Of a stretch of DNA of 64,000 nucleotides, positions 27,532 through 36,088 are shown piece after piece. How positions within the stretch are numbered: the stretch's first letter is position 1; every line of letters starts with the position of its first letter. The DNA is taken from the NCBI RefSeq assembly GCF_000017545.1, contig NC_009718.1:1736001-1800000 (forward strand), written 5' to 3'. The stretch comes from Fervidobacterium nodosum Rt17-B1. GTDB lineage: Bacteria > Thermotogota > Thermotogae > Thermotogales > Fervidobacteriaceae. Under the pieces are notes generated by a model. The model searched no databases. It was not told the DNA's origin and saw nothing but the letters and a program-made list of their open reading frames with translations. Made by a program: the position numbers and the translations under genes.

Positions 27532-29523
27532 ATGAAAAAGATTAAGTTTTTTGCTTTGATGGTGTTGATACTTTCTGTATTGTCACTTGCGGCATTGAAA
27601 ATTGAAGGGAACAAAGTTGTCTTTACATTCAACTATCCTCAGGCAAATACGGTGCATCTTGCCGGTACATTCAACAATTGGTCAACAAACGCTAACCCAA
27701 TGAGAAGAGAAGGGGATCTGTGGGTTACCGAACTTGAGCTTAAACCAGGAACATACCAATACAAATTTGTTATCGATGGTGGAAAAGTGTGGAAAGAAGA
27801 CCCAGACGCTCCAGGTTACACGGATGACGGATTTGGTGGGAAAAATGGTGTTTTTACACTTGCACTCAAGGATGATCAACTAGTTATCGTTGCTCCAGCT
27901 ACAGAAATTAAAGAAAAAGTTGAAATCAACACGGAAAGAGAAGAAAACTTTTATATAGAAGATAACACGTACGTTGTTATAAGATTTTACAAACCCGAAG
28001 CAAGGTACGTTTTTATTGCGGGGTCGTTCAACAACTGGAGCATGAACGATACAGAATGCTACAGCTCAGGAGATGGATGGTGGGAAGCTGTTTTGGAGCT
28101 CACACCTGGTGTGTATCAATACAAATTTGTTGTTGATGGAAAAGATTGGCTCTTTGACCCAAACGCACCTGCATTTGTTGACGATGGATTTGGTGGAAAG
28201 AACGGGATATTTGAAGTTTGGAAGGAAGATGGACAACTAAAAGTTGGAGCACCAAGAGTCAAACAGGAGGAAGAGCCAGCTAAAGTAGAATTACCAAAGG
28301 AAAATACTGTTAAAAGTGTTGAATACGAAATAGACGGGAAACTTTCCGAAAAAGAAAAATCAACTGCCATATTTACAGGTTCAACATTGAAAGAAATTTA
28401 CGTTGCAAGAACATCAACTGCAGCATATGTGGCAGTTGTACTTGACAAACCAGCTAGAGATTACGTTGGACAAAATGTTCTCTTTGAAGTTTACACCGAC
28501 GCACCAAAAATGACAGCGTCGAACAGAAAAACATCCGGTGGTACAATACTCAGTAAACCAGTTGGTTTCAGATTCTCACTCAACATGAGAACATGGCAAA
28601 CAAGGAAACGTGGTACATTCTTCGCAGCTGCAGGAGACGATTCTTGGATACTCCAAGCAAATGTCTTCAAATCAGCAGTTGATGATGTTGTCGAGATTGA
28701 AATACCATACGATATACTCGGAATCAAAAGTGGGGAAAATTTCAACATTTACATCGTATGTTCTGTTGATGGAAAAGATGAAGTACTGCCGCAAGAAGGC
28801 ATAGCTATAAAGACACCTACGATGCTTTCTGGAAATGTGATAGCAAAATTCGCCGATAAAATTGGCGATGATTACGGCTTTGGTACGTACGTTTATCCAA
28901 AAGATCCAGCTTTTGCGCCTTACAAAGGACTTTGGGACATAACAGAAGTTACCGTACTTGAAAATGACGAAGCGTACGTTTTCAGCATCAAATTTGCTGA
29001 AATGACCAACCCATGGGCGTCACCAAAAGGCTTTTCACACCAACTTGTGAACATTTACCTTGACACAAAGGCTGGTGGAAAGACGTCAACATACAAAGAA
29101 GGGGCAAGGGTACAATTCAAAGAACCTTGGGATTACTTCATAAAGGTTGCAGGATGGCCAGATGATAGAATAGTCTTTGCCACAGCCGATGGTAAAGAAA
29201 TACCAGAAGCTATAATATACGAAGCCGATCCAGCAGATAAAGTGATACATATAATCGTATTCAAGAAATACCTTGAAGTGAAAACTGGTATAAAAGCATA
29301 CATCTTATCACTTAGCCAAGACGGATATGGTACTGATCACATCAGACCTGTTTCAAAAGACCCAACACAATGGACACTCGGTGGATACCCCGTTGATTCA
29401 AAAGACTTTGCACCATACGTACTTGATACAATAGTTCCAGAAGGTCAAAAACAAGAAGACATACTTAAATCATATGTTCCAGGACAATCGTACGCAACAT
29501 TGATACCAATCGTGGTAAAATGA
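27532..29523 (+). CDS. Secreted alpha-glucan-binding protein with two CBM48/AMPK-type domains and a glucodextranase-type C-terminus
   Basis: A 663-aa protein with a signal peptide (residues 1-20, KFFALMVLILSVLSLAA). Two repeated E-set glycogen-binding-type domains follow (about 25-112 and 145-235), each with the core HLAGTFNNWS or FIAGSFNNWS, a YQYKFVIDG strand and DDGFGGKNG. The rest (about 265-600) resembles the DOMON-like C-terminal domain of glucodextranases and pullulanase-type surface proteins. There is no catalytic hydrolase domain, so it is probably a binding or docking protein for alpha-glucan on the cell surface. GGGAGGG is the ribosome site. IS copy 2 ends 11 bp before the start, so the native promoter has been lost or displaced. 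Confidence 0.8.
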   Translation: MKKIKFFALMVLILSVLSLAALKIEGNKVVFTFNYPQANTVHLAGTFNNWSTNANPMRREGDLWVTELELKPGTYQYKFVIDGGKVWKEDPDAPGYTDDGFGGKNGVFTLALKDDQLVIVAPATEIKEKVEINTEREENFYIEDNTYVVIRFYKPEARYVFIAGSFNNWSMNDTECYSSGDGWWEAVLELTPGVYQYKFVVDGKDWLFDPNAPAFVDDGFGGKNGIFEVWKEDGQLKVGAPRVKQEEEPAKVELPKENTVKSVEYEIDGKLSEKEKSTAIFTGSTLKEIYVARTSTAAYVAVVLDKPARDYVGQNVLFEVYTDAPKMTASNRKTSGGTILSKPVGFRFSLNMRTWQTRKRGTFFAAAGDDSWILQANVFKSAVDDVVEIEIPYDILGIKSGENFNIYIVCSVDGKDEVLPQEGIAIKTPTMLSGNVIAKFADKIGDDYGFGTYVYPKDPAFAPYKGLWDITEVTVLENDEAYVFSIKFAEMTNPWASPKGFSHQLVNIYLDTKAGGKTSTYKEGARVQFKEPWDYFIKVAGWPDDRIVFATADGKEIPEAIIYEADPADKVIHIIVFKKYLEVKTGIKAYILSLSQDGYGTDHIRPVSKDPTQWTLGGYPVDSKDFAPYVLDTIVPEGQKQEDILKSYVPGQSYATLIPIVVK

Positions 29524-29542
29524 CATAAGCAAACATAATTTG

Positions 29543-29575
29543 AAAACCTCGCTGGTGTAAAACCAGCGAGGTTTT
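29543..29575 (+). terminator. Intrinsic terminator
   Basis: A 14-bp stem, AAAACCTCGCTGGT (29543-29556) with ACCAGCGAGGTTTT (29562-29575), is followed by TGTTTTTTT. It ends the CBM48-type gene transcript. Confidence 0.92.
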
Positions 29576-29652
29576 TGTTTTTTTGATGAATTAGAAGAGA
29601 TAGTGATATAATATTTTCGAGATTTAAACTTCAAAACAAAGAGGTGAGAATA

Positions 29653-30903
29653 ATGAAAGAACTGCCGATAGGTGTAATAGATTTCAAAGATTTAATAAAT
29701 GGAAATTTTACATACGTGGATAAGACAAAGTACATATACGAACTGGTGAAAAGAGCAAAAGGATACTATTTTCTTTCCCGACCAAGGAGATTTGGGAAGA
29801 GTTTGACAGTGAGTGTACTTGAGTATTTATTCAAAGGAGAGAAAAAACTATTCGAAGGCACATGGATATACGACAAATGGAATTGGGAAAGCTTTCCTGT
29901 TGTTAGGCTGGATATGAACGAAATAGATACAACTTCACCGGAAGATACGTACAATTCTCTTTTCTTAAGATTAAAACGTATAGCCAAAGATTACGATGTT
30001 TCATGTGTTGACGGCACTATTTCCGATGTATTCTATTATCTTGTGCAGGATATAGGTCGGAAATACAACAAACCCGTTGTCTTACTCATCGATGAATACG
30101 AAAAGCCGATATTAGATCATATTTCAGACAAACAAAAGGCACACGAAATGAGAGAAATACTCAGACAACTGTACACAAAAATCAAAAGTCTTGATCAATA
30201 TCTTCGCTTTGTCTTTCTCACTGGTATTACCAAATACACCAAGGCTGGTGTGTTCTCCACTTTGAACAACCTTGTTGATATATCTTTCCATGAAGATTTT
30301 TCTCAAATGCTTGGATATACACAAGAGGAAATCATTCAATATTTTCCTGAGTACATTGATATGGCTTGTCAAAAGTTAAATATGAGCAAGGATTACTTAC
30401 TTGAGCAACTTGAGAAATACTATGGCGGTTTTTCTTTCGATGGAAAACACTTTGTGTTCAATCCATTTGCGGTACTTTTGTTTTTCTTTCACAAAAGCTT
30501 TCTTGTATACTGGAACGATTCAGGAGCACCGAAGTTTTTACATGATTATCTACGTGCAAGGAAAGTCAAGCTTGAAGATATCCTCAAAAAAGATTTACTC
30601 ATCTCATATATCGAATTGACAAGTAGAGAAATAGAAGAGAGCGTTGCTAAATCTTTCCTTGTTCAAGCAGGATATCTGACATTTTACAAGGAAATAGACA
30701 GCGGACTGTACGGGTTAAAAATACCAAACATAGACGCTGGGCAATCATTGTCTCAGATGTTACTTGAATTGAATTACGAATTGGATATAGATGATTTAAA
30801 CAGAATAGGAGTAAAGATAAAGGATGCTGTGAAAAAAGAAAACGTTGATGGGTTGATAGGTGGATTAAAAGAGATACTTGGTAAGATGAGCATATTCACC
30901 CCA
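29653..30903 (+). pseudogene. AAA-ATPase/PD-(D/E)XK family protein, N-terminal part (split by IS3-type element)
   Basis: About 417 residues of the widespread DUF1703-type family with an AAA-like ATPase at the N-terminus (LPIGVIDFKDLINGNFTYVDKT, P-loop region SRPRRFGKSLTVS, Walker B VVLLIDEYEKPI). The open frame ends with FTP and a TGA inside the IS3-type element. The C-terminal nuclease part is at 32390-32618. Comparing the two ends with the family, about 30-40 residues between them are missing, so insertion was accompanied by a deletion. ATG 29653 follows GAGGTG. The family is common in thermophiles in many variable copies; its biological role is unsettled. Confidence 0.85.
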
Positions 30904-30962
30904 TGAAGGATTTGGAGGGAAATTAGGAGAGTGATAAAATTCATCTTAGAGGGGTGAGTCGT

Positions 30963-31379
30963 ATGCAGAGCAGGAAAGAGTATTCTCCAGAGTTCAAACT
31001 TACTGTCGTCAAGGAATATCTTAACGGTGATAAGTCACAAGCGCAGATTTGTGAGAAATATTCAATCTCTCCCAGCATATTCTTCAGATGGTTGAAGAAT
31101 TACAAGGAATCAGGATACGATGATTCAGTATTCAATGTCAGCAGAGGAAGGCCGGGATCAATCATATCAGATTATTCAAAGATACCGCCATTCATCTTTG
31201 AATCGGCAGGTGTTCGGAGAGACGATTCAACCAATCCGAACGACACAATTGCCTTGAAACGGAAACTTGAATACTACGAGAAGATACTGCTCGAGAAGGA
31301 AGTACAATTGAGGATAGCATTAGACCAAATAGAGTTATTAAAAAAAACAAACAGCAAGAAAGAGAATCAACAAAAGTAA
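30963..31379 (+). CDS. IS3-family OrfA (helix-turn-helix protein)
   Basis: A 138-aa protein with a transposase_8-type HTH (YSPEFKLTVVKEYLNGD...ICEKYSISPSIFFRWLKNYK) and a C-terminal leucine-zipper-like coiled coil (about 95-130). The start is ATG 30963 with GAGGGG upstream. Near its end an A8 tract (31340-31347) is a likely -1 slippage site. From there the orfB frame is open, so a fused OrfAB transposase can be made. Confidence 0.85.
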   Translation: MQSRKEYSPEFKLTVVKEYLNGDKSQAQICEKYSISPSIFFRWLKNYKESGYDDSVFNVSRGRPGSIISDYSKIPPFIFESAGVRRDDSTNPNDTIALKRKLEYYEKILLEKEVQLRIALDQIELLKKTNSKKENQQK

Positions 31380-31399
31380 AATCGACAAATGTTGGAGAA

Positions 31400-32362
31400 T
31401 TGTTAATAAGTTTGAAGTACAAGAGAATTGGAGTATGCCTAAGATATCTTTTAGGGAAGTTTCAAATGAGTTCAAGCACATTTTACGCAACAACACGAAC
31501 GTTCTTTTCAATAGATTGGATAAAGGGAAAGAGCAAAAGAAGATGCAAAGGCTACTCAACAAAGGTAACAGGGGAAACAATCAGCGACGAAGAAATAGAG
31601 GGACTTTTAGTTACGATATACGAGAATGAGAACTGTAATGATCCAGAATACTACATCAAGACACTTGGAGACAAGAAGCTCTCGAAAGTACTGAAGAGAA
31701 GATACGGAATAATAGTAAATCACAAGAAAATATACAGAATGAGGAAAGAACTCGGACTAATACGTAAGTACAAGAAACATGCAAAACATCCAAAGAAAAG
31801 GCCAAAGGATCATGAAATAGGAGAGACAAATAGATATTGGGAAGCAGACATTAAATTCATACCGACAAAGAAAGACGGATACGTACCGATGCTTGACATA
31901 ATAGACGTGAGAGACAAAACGATAGTAGGGACACATTTGGGACAGAAGAGCAAATCGAAGAACTTCATAGAATGCATAGAAAGAGCGATAGAATACAGGA
32001 AAGTAGATACGAAGAAACTGACGATAAGGACAGACAATGGGCCACAATTCAAATCAAAAGCAACGGAAGGATACCTGGAAGAAATGGGAATAGAGCATGA
32101 ATTTGGATACAAGAACAATCCAAACAGCCAAGCATACATAGAGTCACATCATTCAGTAGTAGAGAGAGAATTCGTACAAATGAATGAATTTGAGTACATA
32201 GAAGACGTATACAATGCATACAAAGCATACATATACTTCTACCAAGAGATAAGGCCGCACGGATCATTAGGATATATGACACCGAGCGAATATGATGAAC
32301 TATTAAACGAGCAAGAAAGTAGGAAAGGCGCAATTAACAGAGTGGTGGTTGTGAAAAAATGA
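31400..32362 (+). CDS. IS3-family OrfB (DDE integrase)
   Basis: A 320-aa rve-type integrase with catalytic residues in YWEADIKFIPT (Asp), IRTDNGPQFKS (Asp) and NNPNSQAYIESHHSVVERE (Glu). The frame extends upstream without a stop to the A8 slippery site inside orfA, so the functional product is probably OrfAB made by programmed -1 frameshifting rather than a protein started at TTG 31400. Confidence 0.88.
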   Translation: MLISLKYKRIGVCLRYLLGKFQMSSSTFYATTRTFFSIDWIKGKSKRRCKGYSTKVTGETISDEEIEGLLVTIYENENCNDPEYYIKTLGDKKLSKVLKRRYGIIVNHKKIYRMRKELGLIRKYKKHAKHPKKRPKDHEIGETNRYWEADIKFIPTKKDGYVPMLDIIDVRDKTIVGTHLGQKSKSKNFIECIERAIEYRKVDTKKLTIRTDNGPQFKSKATEGYLEEMGIEHEFGYKNNPNSQAYIESHHSVVEREFVQMNEFEYIEDVYNAYKAYIYFYQEIRPHGSLGYMTPSEYDELLNEQESRKGAINRVVVVKK

Positions 32363-32389
32363 GACTCGCTTAATTATTCTCCAAAAACA

Positions 32390-32618
32390 GGGGGTTTAAC
32401 CGGGAGGGATAATAGACATTCTGATAGAAAACAACGGGGTTGCGTATATAATTGAGCTGAAGGTTGACAAAAGTGCAAAAGAAGCGCTTGAACAGATAAA
32501 GGAAAGAAGATATTATGAAGGATTCACAAGCAAGAAATGTTATCTTATAGGTGTGAGTATAGATAGTCGGTTAAAAAACATAAAGGAATGGACCTACGAA
32601 GTTATCGAGGCAAAGTAA
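32390..32618 (+). pseudogene. C-terminal PD-(D/E)XK nuclease remnant of the split AAA gene
   Basis: In frame to TAA 32616-32618, this encodes GFNREGIIDILIENN, then VAYIIELKVDKSAKEAL and KERRYYEGF. The Asp in IIDIL and the ELK triad are the PD-(D/E)XK nuclease signature of the same family as the 29653 gene. No start codon or ribosome site precedes it. Confidence 0.8.
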
Positions 32619-32636
32619 AAAGCGAGGTTGATAACG

Positions 32637-33107
32637 ATGGAGAAATTTCCACCTATGCGTAGAAAAGATAGAGAATTACCAGAACAACAAACGTTTGAAA
32701 TACTCAAATCCGGTGATTATGGTGTCTTAGCAACATTTAACGGCGAATATCCATATGGGATACCAGTAAACTATGCATTTGATGGAGAGTATATCTATAT
32801 TCACTGTGCTAAAGAAGGTCATAAGATAGAAAACATAAAAAAATTTTCAAACGTATGCTTTACTATTGTCAAAAGCTACGAAATTTTGCCTGATGAACTA
32901 TCAACTGCATATGAAAGCGTAATTGCCTTTGGAAAAGCTTCAATAGTTGAAAATGAAGACGAAAAGCGCGGAGCACTTGAACTGATAGGAAAGAAATATT
33001 CAAATAACTTAGAGAAAATAAAAGGCGAAATCGCAGATTCAATACAGAGAGTGAGCATTATAAAAATAGAAATCGAACACATATCTGGTAAATCAAGAAA
33101 AAGATAG
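32637..33107 (+). CDS. Nim-type flavin-binding protein (pyridoxamine 5'-phosphate oxidase fold)
   Basis: A 156-aa FMN-binding split-barrel protein. Typical features are PMRRKDRELPEQQTFEILKSGDYGVLAT, the GIPVNYAFDGEYIYIHCAKEGHKIENI core and AYESVIAFGKASIVE. Relatives include 5-nitroimidazole reductases (NimA) and other small flavoproteins; the substrate here is unknown. ATG 32637 is preferred to TTG 32628. The last 49 codons and the terminator are repeated at 38337-38583. Confidence 0.85.
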   Translation: MEKFPPMRRKDRELPEQQTFEILKSGDYGVLATFNGEYPYGIPVNYAFDGEYIYIHCAKEGHKIENIKKFSNVCFTIVKSYEILPDELSTAYESVIAFGKASIVENEDEKRGALELIGKKYSNNLEKIKGEIADSIQRVSIIKIEIEHISGKSRKR

Positions 33108-33206
33108 TATATCGCAAAATGCGATATCGCATTTTGCGATATTTTTTTCATTTGTCAGAAATTTCCATCCTGGGTGTCTATATATATGAAAAGGAAAAAA
33201 TCCCAA
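32961..33206 (+). repeat. Direct repeat unit A (3' end of nim gene, terminator and following 60 bp)
   Basis: About 246 bp nearly identical to 38337-38583. I see a handful of differences: GGAG versus TATG near the left edge, one silent C/T, and one inserted T after the stop. The right edge of this copy is exactly where the IS6-like element begins. Confidence 0.9.
33109..33148 (+). terminator. 34-bp perfect palindrome terminator
   Basis: Positions 33109-33142 form a perfect palindrome (ATATCGCAAAATGCGAT and its complement) directly after the stop codon, followed by six T. A copy is at 38486-38519. Confidence 0.9.
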
Positions 33207-34531
33207 TAGACTGTTCGGTGATATGAAAAAGTAGGGCAAAAAAGTAAAATTCTTGTTCTTCATCAAGATTTGTTTCTGAAAACCTTTGTCGTTTTTCTTC
33301 GTCGGTTTTTGAAATTGGTAATTTTCGTTCTTTGATAGTCAATTTCTAAGCTTTTTTCACTAAAAAATATCTTCACTGTCTCCACATTGCTTTTTTACTT
33401 GGATTTGATTTTTCTTTACTTGTTTGTTTTACTGTAGTGCAAATAGTTCTTGATGGTGTTCAAACAAGTAATTCAGTAACGGTTTTTGTATCTTTGTCCA
33501 GTTTTTTGCTTGATGTTTTATTCTTAGTTCTCTTTTGATATTGTGCATTACCACAAACGCTTTGATGTAATAAAACACATTCGATAATTTTTTGAATCCT
33601 CTTCTAACTTGAGTAAACATTGCAAGAAGACTATTTCTTGATTCAGCTGGTTGATTTTTCTTTGAATCGATGATTTTGTGCTTGATATTGAGTTTTTCGC
33701 AAGCTACAGCATAGGAAGGTAGACCGTCAGAGTAAACAAGTTTAGGTTTACATGGAAAGATTAGTTGCAAAGCTTCAAAAGTATCACGATTAGTGGAAAC
33801 AACAAAGTTAACGATTCTGTACTTACTCACGGCAAAGAAAATGTACAAATTACGTCTTTCATCACCGATTTTGATTTTCTCAAACTTCTCATCGACGTTG
33901 ATAATATCAGACAGGATAGGAGAAAATACGATAGCTTTAGAAAGATTGATGATCCACTGATAAATAGTAGATACACTTGGAGAGTAACCTTGAGAAATTA
34001 AAACATTTCTAATTTGTCTGATAGACAAATTAGAATAGAAAAGCTCAAAGGCATGCAAGCAGACAGAAATAGGATACTTAGGCGAAAAACGGATAGAAGA
34101 GAAATACTCAACCAAAGAAAGAGTAAAAAGGTCAACGTTAGTTTTGAAATCACAAGTGCGACAACGGAAACGGACGTAAGAATGACGGACTTTGGAGATT
34201 TTCATGGGGCGATCACAATGAGGGCAGCGAGGATAAGGGAAATCGAAGCGTTTCTTACGCTGAGCTTTAGGGAAAGAGAAAGTGCGTTTACATTCAGAAC
34301 AGATGAAACTGGTAACTTGAACCAAAGAACCATCGGGAGCACGACGATGATAGTGAGCGTTGATGTAGACTTTAGTTGGATGATCGCAGTAAGGACAGCG
34401 AGGACGATTGGAGAAGTCGGATTTACGTGGCATAGGGTAATCTACTTTCGTGAGGATGGAGGGGGGTGTACCCCTCTTTAAGAATTATACAACGAATTCG
34501 GATGGTTATCATAATTTTATCGAACAGTCTA
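33207..34531 (-). mobile_element. IS6-like insertion sequence
   Basis: Inverted ends TAGACTGTTCG (33207-33217) and CGAACAGTCTA (34521-34531) enclose one transposase gene, 1,325 bp in all. The two flanks carry no matching target duplication: left is the nim/DUF2828 spacer and right is glgP. That is the expected outcome of an adjacent deletion or of recombination between two copies. Confidence 0.8.
33429..34433 (-). CDS. DDE transposase of the IS6/IS240-like type with zinc-ribbon N-terminus
   Basis: A 334-aa transposase. Two zinc-ribbon units at the N-terminus (CPYCDHPTKV...CSECKRTF and CPHCDRPMKI...CRTCDF) are followed by a helical DNA-binding segment (LSIRQIRNVLISQGYSPSVSTIYQWI). The DDE core has Asp in INVDEKFEKIKI, Asp in LVYSDGLPSY and Glu in NQPAESRNSLLAMF. 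It spans nearly the whole element. Transposition of this group is replicative, which suits its place at a rearrangement joint. Confidence 0.85.
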   Translation of the reverse strand: MPRKSDFSNRPRCPYCDHPTKVYINAHYHRRAPDGSLVQVTSFICSECKRTFSFPKAQRKKRFDFPYPRCPHCDRPMKISKVRHSYVRFRCRTCDFKTNVDLFTLSLVEYFSSIRFSPKYPISVCLHAFELFYSNLSIRQIRNVLISQGYSPSVSTIYQWIINLSKAIVFSPILSDIINVDEKFEKIKIGDERRNLYIFFAVSKYRIVNFVVSTNRDTFEALQLIFPCKPKLVYSDGLPSYAVACEKLNIKHKIIDSKKNQPAESRNSLLAMFTQVRRGFKKLSNVFYYIKAFVVMHNIKRELRIKHQAKNWTKIQKPLLNYLFEHHQELFALQ

Positions 34532-35151
34532 GAACAGTCTCTAAATTTCAAATTACCCTTTTCATCTGTATAAGGTTCACTTCTGCCAAAAAATCTAACC
34601 TTTACCGCTTCTTCCGGCTTTGGAAATTCCCATGGATATCCATTCTTTAGCCAATCATCTGGGAGTTCCTTTTGAAATCCATTTTCGATAGCTTGTTTAA
34701 ACAGGCCGTATTGATACCTAATCGTGTATCCGTAAGAAAGGCAACCGAGGGTGGCTAAGGAATCGAGAAAACAGGCGGCAAGTCTTCCAAGTCCACCGTT
34801 ACCAAGCGCTGCATCTTCTTCCAAAAGCGCAATTTCATCGAGAGATACGTTGTATTTACTCAAAAGTTCTTTAACTTCATCTTCCGCTTTCAAGTTCAAG
34901 ATATTGTTGTACAACAACCTACCTATCAAAAATTCCATCGATAGATAATTGACTATTTTCAGATCTTTCTTTTTGTAGATTATCTCTTCTGTGTTGAGCC
35001 ATTTTTCGGCAATCAGGTCTCTAACAGAGTAGGAAAGTGCAAAGAATTTCTGTAGCAACGTGGAATACTCCGTTTTTTCCGCCAAGGAATGATGCATGTG
35101 GTACTTAAATTGCGTCGATAAGTCTAGTTTTTTGCTATTTCTTGCCACCAT
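34532..35151 (-). pseudogene. glgP: Glycogen phosphorylase N-terminal fragment (GT35)
   Basis: About 205 residues from a plausible start (ATG 35151, AAGGGG ribosome site) through LSMEFLIGRLL, LEEDAALGNGGLGRLAACFLDSLATLG and YGYTIRYQYGLFKQ, all hallmark segments of alpha-glucan phosphorylases. Homology ends at the IS6-like inverted repeat at 34531; the open frame continues to 34423 only through IS sequence. The catalytic PLP domain is absent, so the product is inactive. The missing part should adjoin another copy of this IS elsewhere if the cause was IS-mediated. Confidence 0.9.
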
Positions 35152-35301
35152 CCGCACCCCTTTTCTAAAACTTCAGAACCGTTTCCAACAAAAATCCATC
35201 TTAAAATTTACACTAAATTCGAAAAATGTCAAATACACAAGGAAAAACGAACATACTCTTGAATTCTCAAATTTTAGACGATTAAATGTTGTTTTGTGAT
35301 G

Positions 35302-35493
35302 CTAATGCCTCCTAATCAGTTCATTTACAAATTCACTCCATTCAATATCCTTCGCCGACAACAGTAACGTGAGGTGGTACTTCAAATCGGCTAATTTGTA
35401 TATCAAATGCTCTCTATCTTCTCCCATGGCTGCCAATACAACTTCGATACTTTCTTCACCGAATTTTTTGAATCGTATTATAACAAGAACCTT
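35302..35493 (-). pseudogene. hisE: HisE (phosphoribosyl-ATP pyrophosphatase) C-terminal remnant
   Basis: A short minus-strand frame ending at TAG 35302-35304 encodes KKFGEESIEVVLAAMGED, then REHLIYKLADLKYHLTLLL. This is the alpha-helical HisE core with its metal-binding Glu/Asp residues (EES, ED...AD). An in-frame stop lies upstream at 35494-35496 and no start is evident. It is the tail of hisE or hisIE, separated from any histidine operon. Confidence 0.75.
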
Positions 35494-35584
35494 CTACAAG
35501 CCAAAATAATAAATAATCATAAGATTAGAAAATATATTGAGCATTAATTAATTAGATTTCTTTTTTTTTTACAATTACTCGCGA

Positions 35585-35644
35585 TTGTCATCAAAAGAAG
35601 TTGTACTATAATAAAATTAGTCAGAACATCAAACCGGTTTGATG
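35585..35644 (+). promoter_or_regulatory. Promoter with 18-bp palindromic operator
   Basis: -35 TTGTCA (35585-35590) and -10 TATAAT (35607-35612) have 16-nt spacing. A perfect 18-bp palindrome, CATCAAACCGGTTTGATG, occupies 35627-35644, about 10 bp after the expected start point and 32 bp before the gene. This is a classic roadblock position for a dimeric repressor. No regulator gene is adjacent. Confidence 0.7.
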
Positions 35645-35676
35645 GATATAAATCAATATTACGGGGAGGAAGTATT

Positions 35677-36087
35677 ATGAAGATTCAAGAAAGAAGTAGA
35701 TTTCTTTTGATAATGGTAACATTATTTTTTTTGTTCATTAATGGCTCTGTCCTAAAAGCGGAAACTCTGAGATTGCAAAATAATTCGTTCAATAATTCGT
35801 TCTCTGATTATCAATTAAATTCACCTTGGCAAGGATTTATAGTGGTAGCAAAGTATGTGTATAAATTTTTTAATATCGTAGGTGTAGTAGAAACTGGAAT
35901 CAAGACTGTCAGAGCAATTGGGCAAACTACAGAAGAAGCTATATGGAAGCTTTACAATGCAATTCAAGAGGAAGAGATGATGGAGTATAACAAAAAGGTT
36001 ATTTCAAGTACATTGACTATAGAACAAATATATCCAATCTCTTACTTCACAATGAATAACTTTGAAAAAACCGAAAATGGAGAGTGA
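35677..36087 (+). CDS. Small secreted protein of unknown function, paired with a CPBP protease
   Basis: A 136-aa protein with a clear signal peptide (residues about 8-28, FLLIMVTLFFLFINGSVLKA, cleavage near KAE). The mature part is Asn/Ser-rich, then holds an amphipathic or weakly hydrophobic stretch (PWQGFIVVAKYVYKFFNIVG, about 50-70) and a charged helical tail. There is no cysteine. I do not recognise a family. GGGGAGG lies before the ATG, and the stop is one base before the start of the CPBP gene, so the two are coupled. Small secreted peptide plus CPBP protein is an arrangement known from bacteriocin/immunity pairs, so this is a candidate for that; a regulatory substrate of the protease is equally possible. 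Confidence 0.6.
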   Translation: MKIQERSRFLLIMVTLFFLFINGSVLKAETLRLQNNSFNNSFSDYQLNSPWQGFIVVAKYVYKFFNIVGVVETGIKTVRAIGQTTEEAIWKLYNAIQEEEMMEYNKKVISSTLTIEQIYPISYFTMNNFEKTENGE

Positions 36088-36088
36088 A

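Larger units (their letters stand above)
30904..32389 (+). mobile_element. IS3-family insertion sequence with orfA/orfB frameshift
   Basis: An element of about 1,486 bp bounded by imperfect inverted repeats with 5'-TG...CA-3' ends. Left inward: TGAAGGATTTGGAG then AATTAGGAGAG; right inward: TGTTTTTGGAG then AATTAAGCGAG. It encodes an HTH protein and a DDE integrase in the -1 frame. The flanks show no 3-bp duplication, and target sequence is missing. Confidence 0.8.

Noticed and set aside
34014-34481. Plus-strand 155-codon frame over the IS6-like transposase
   Set aside because: It is antisense to the zinc-ribbon transposase and has no ribosome site or recognisable domain.
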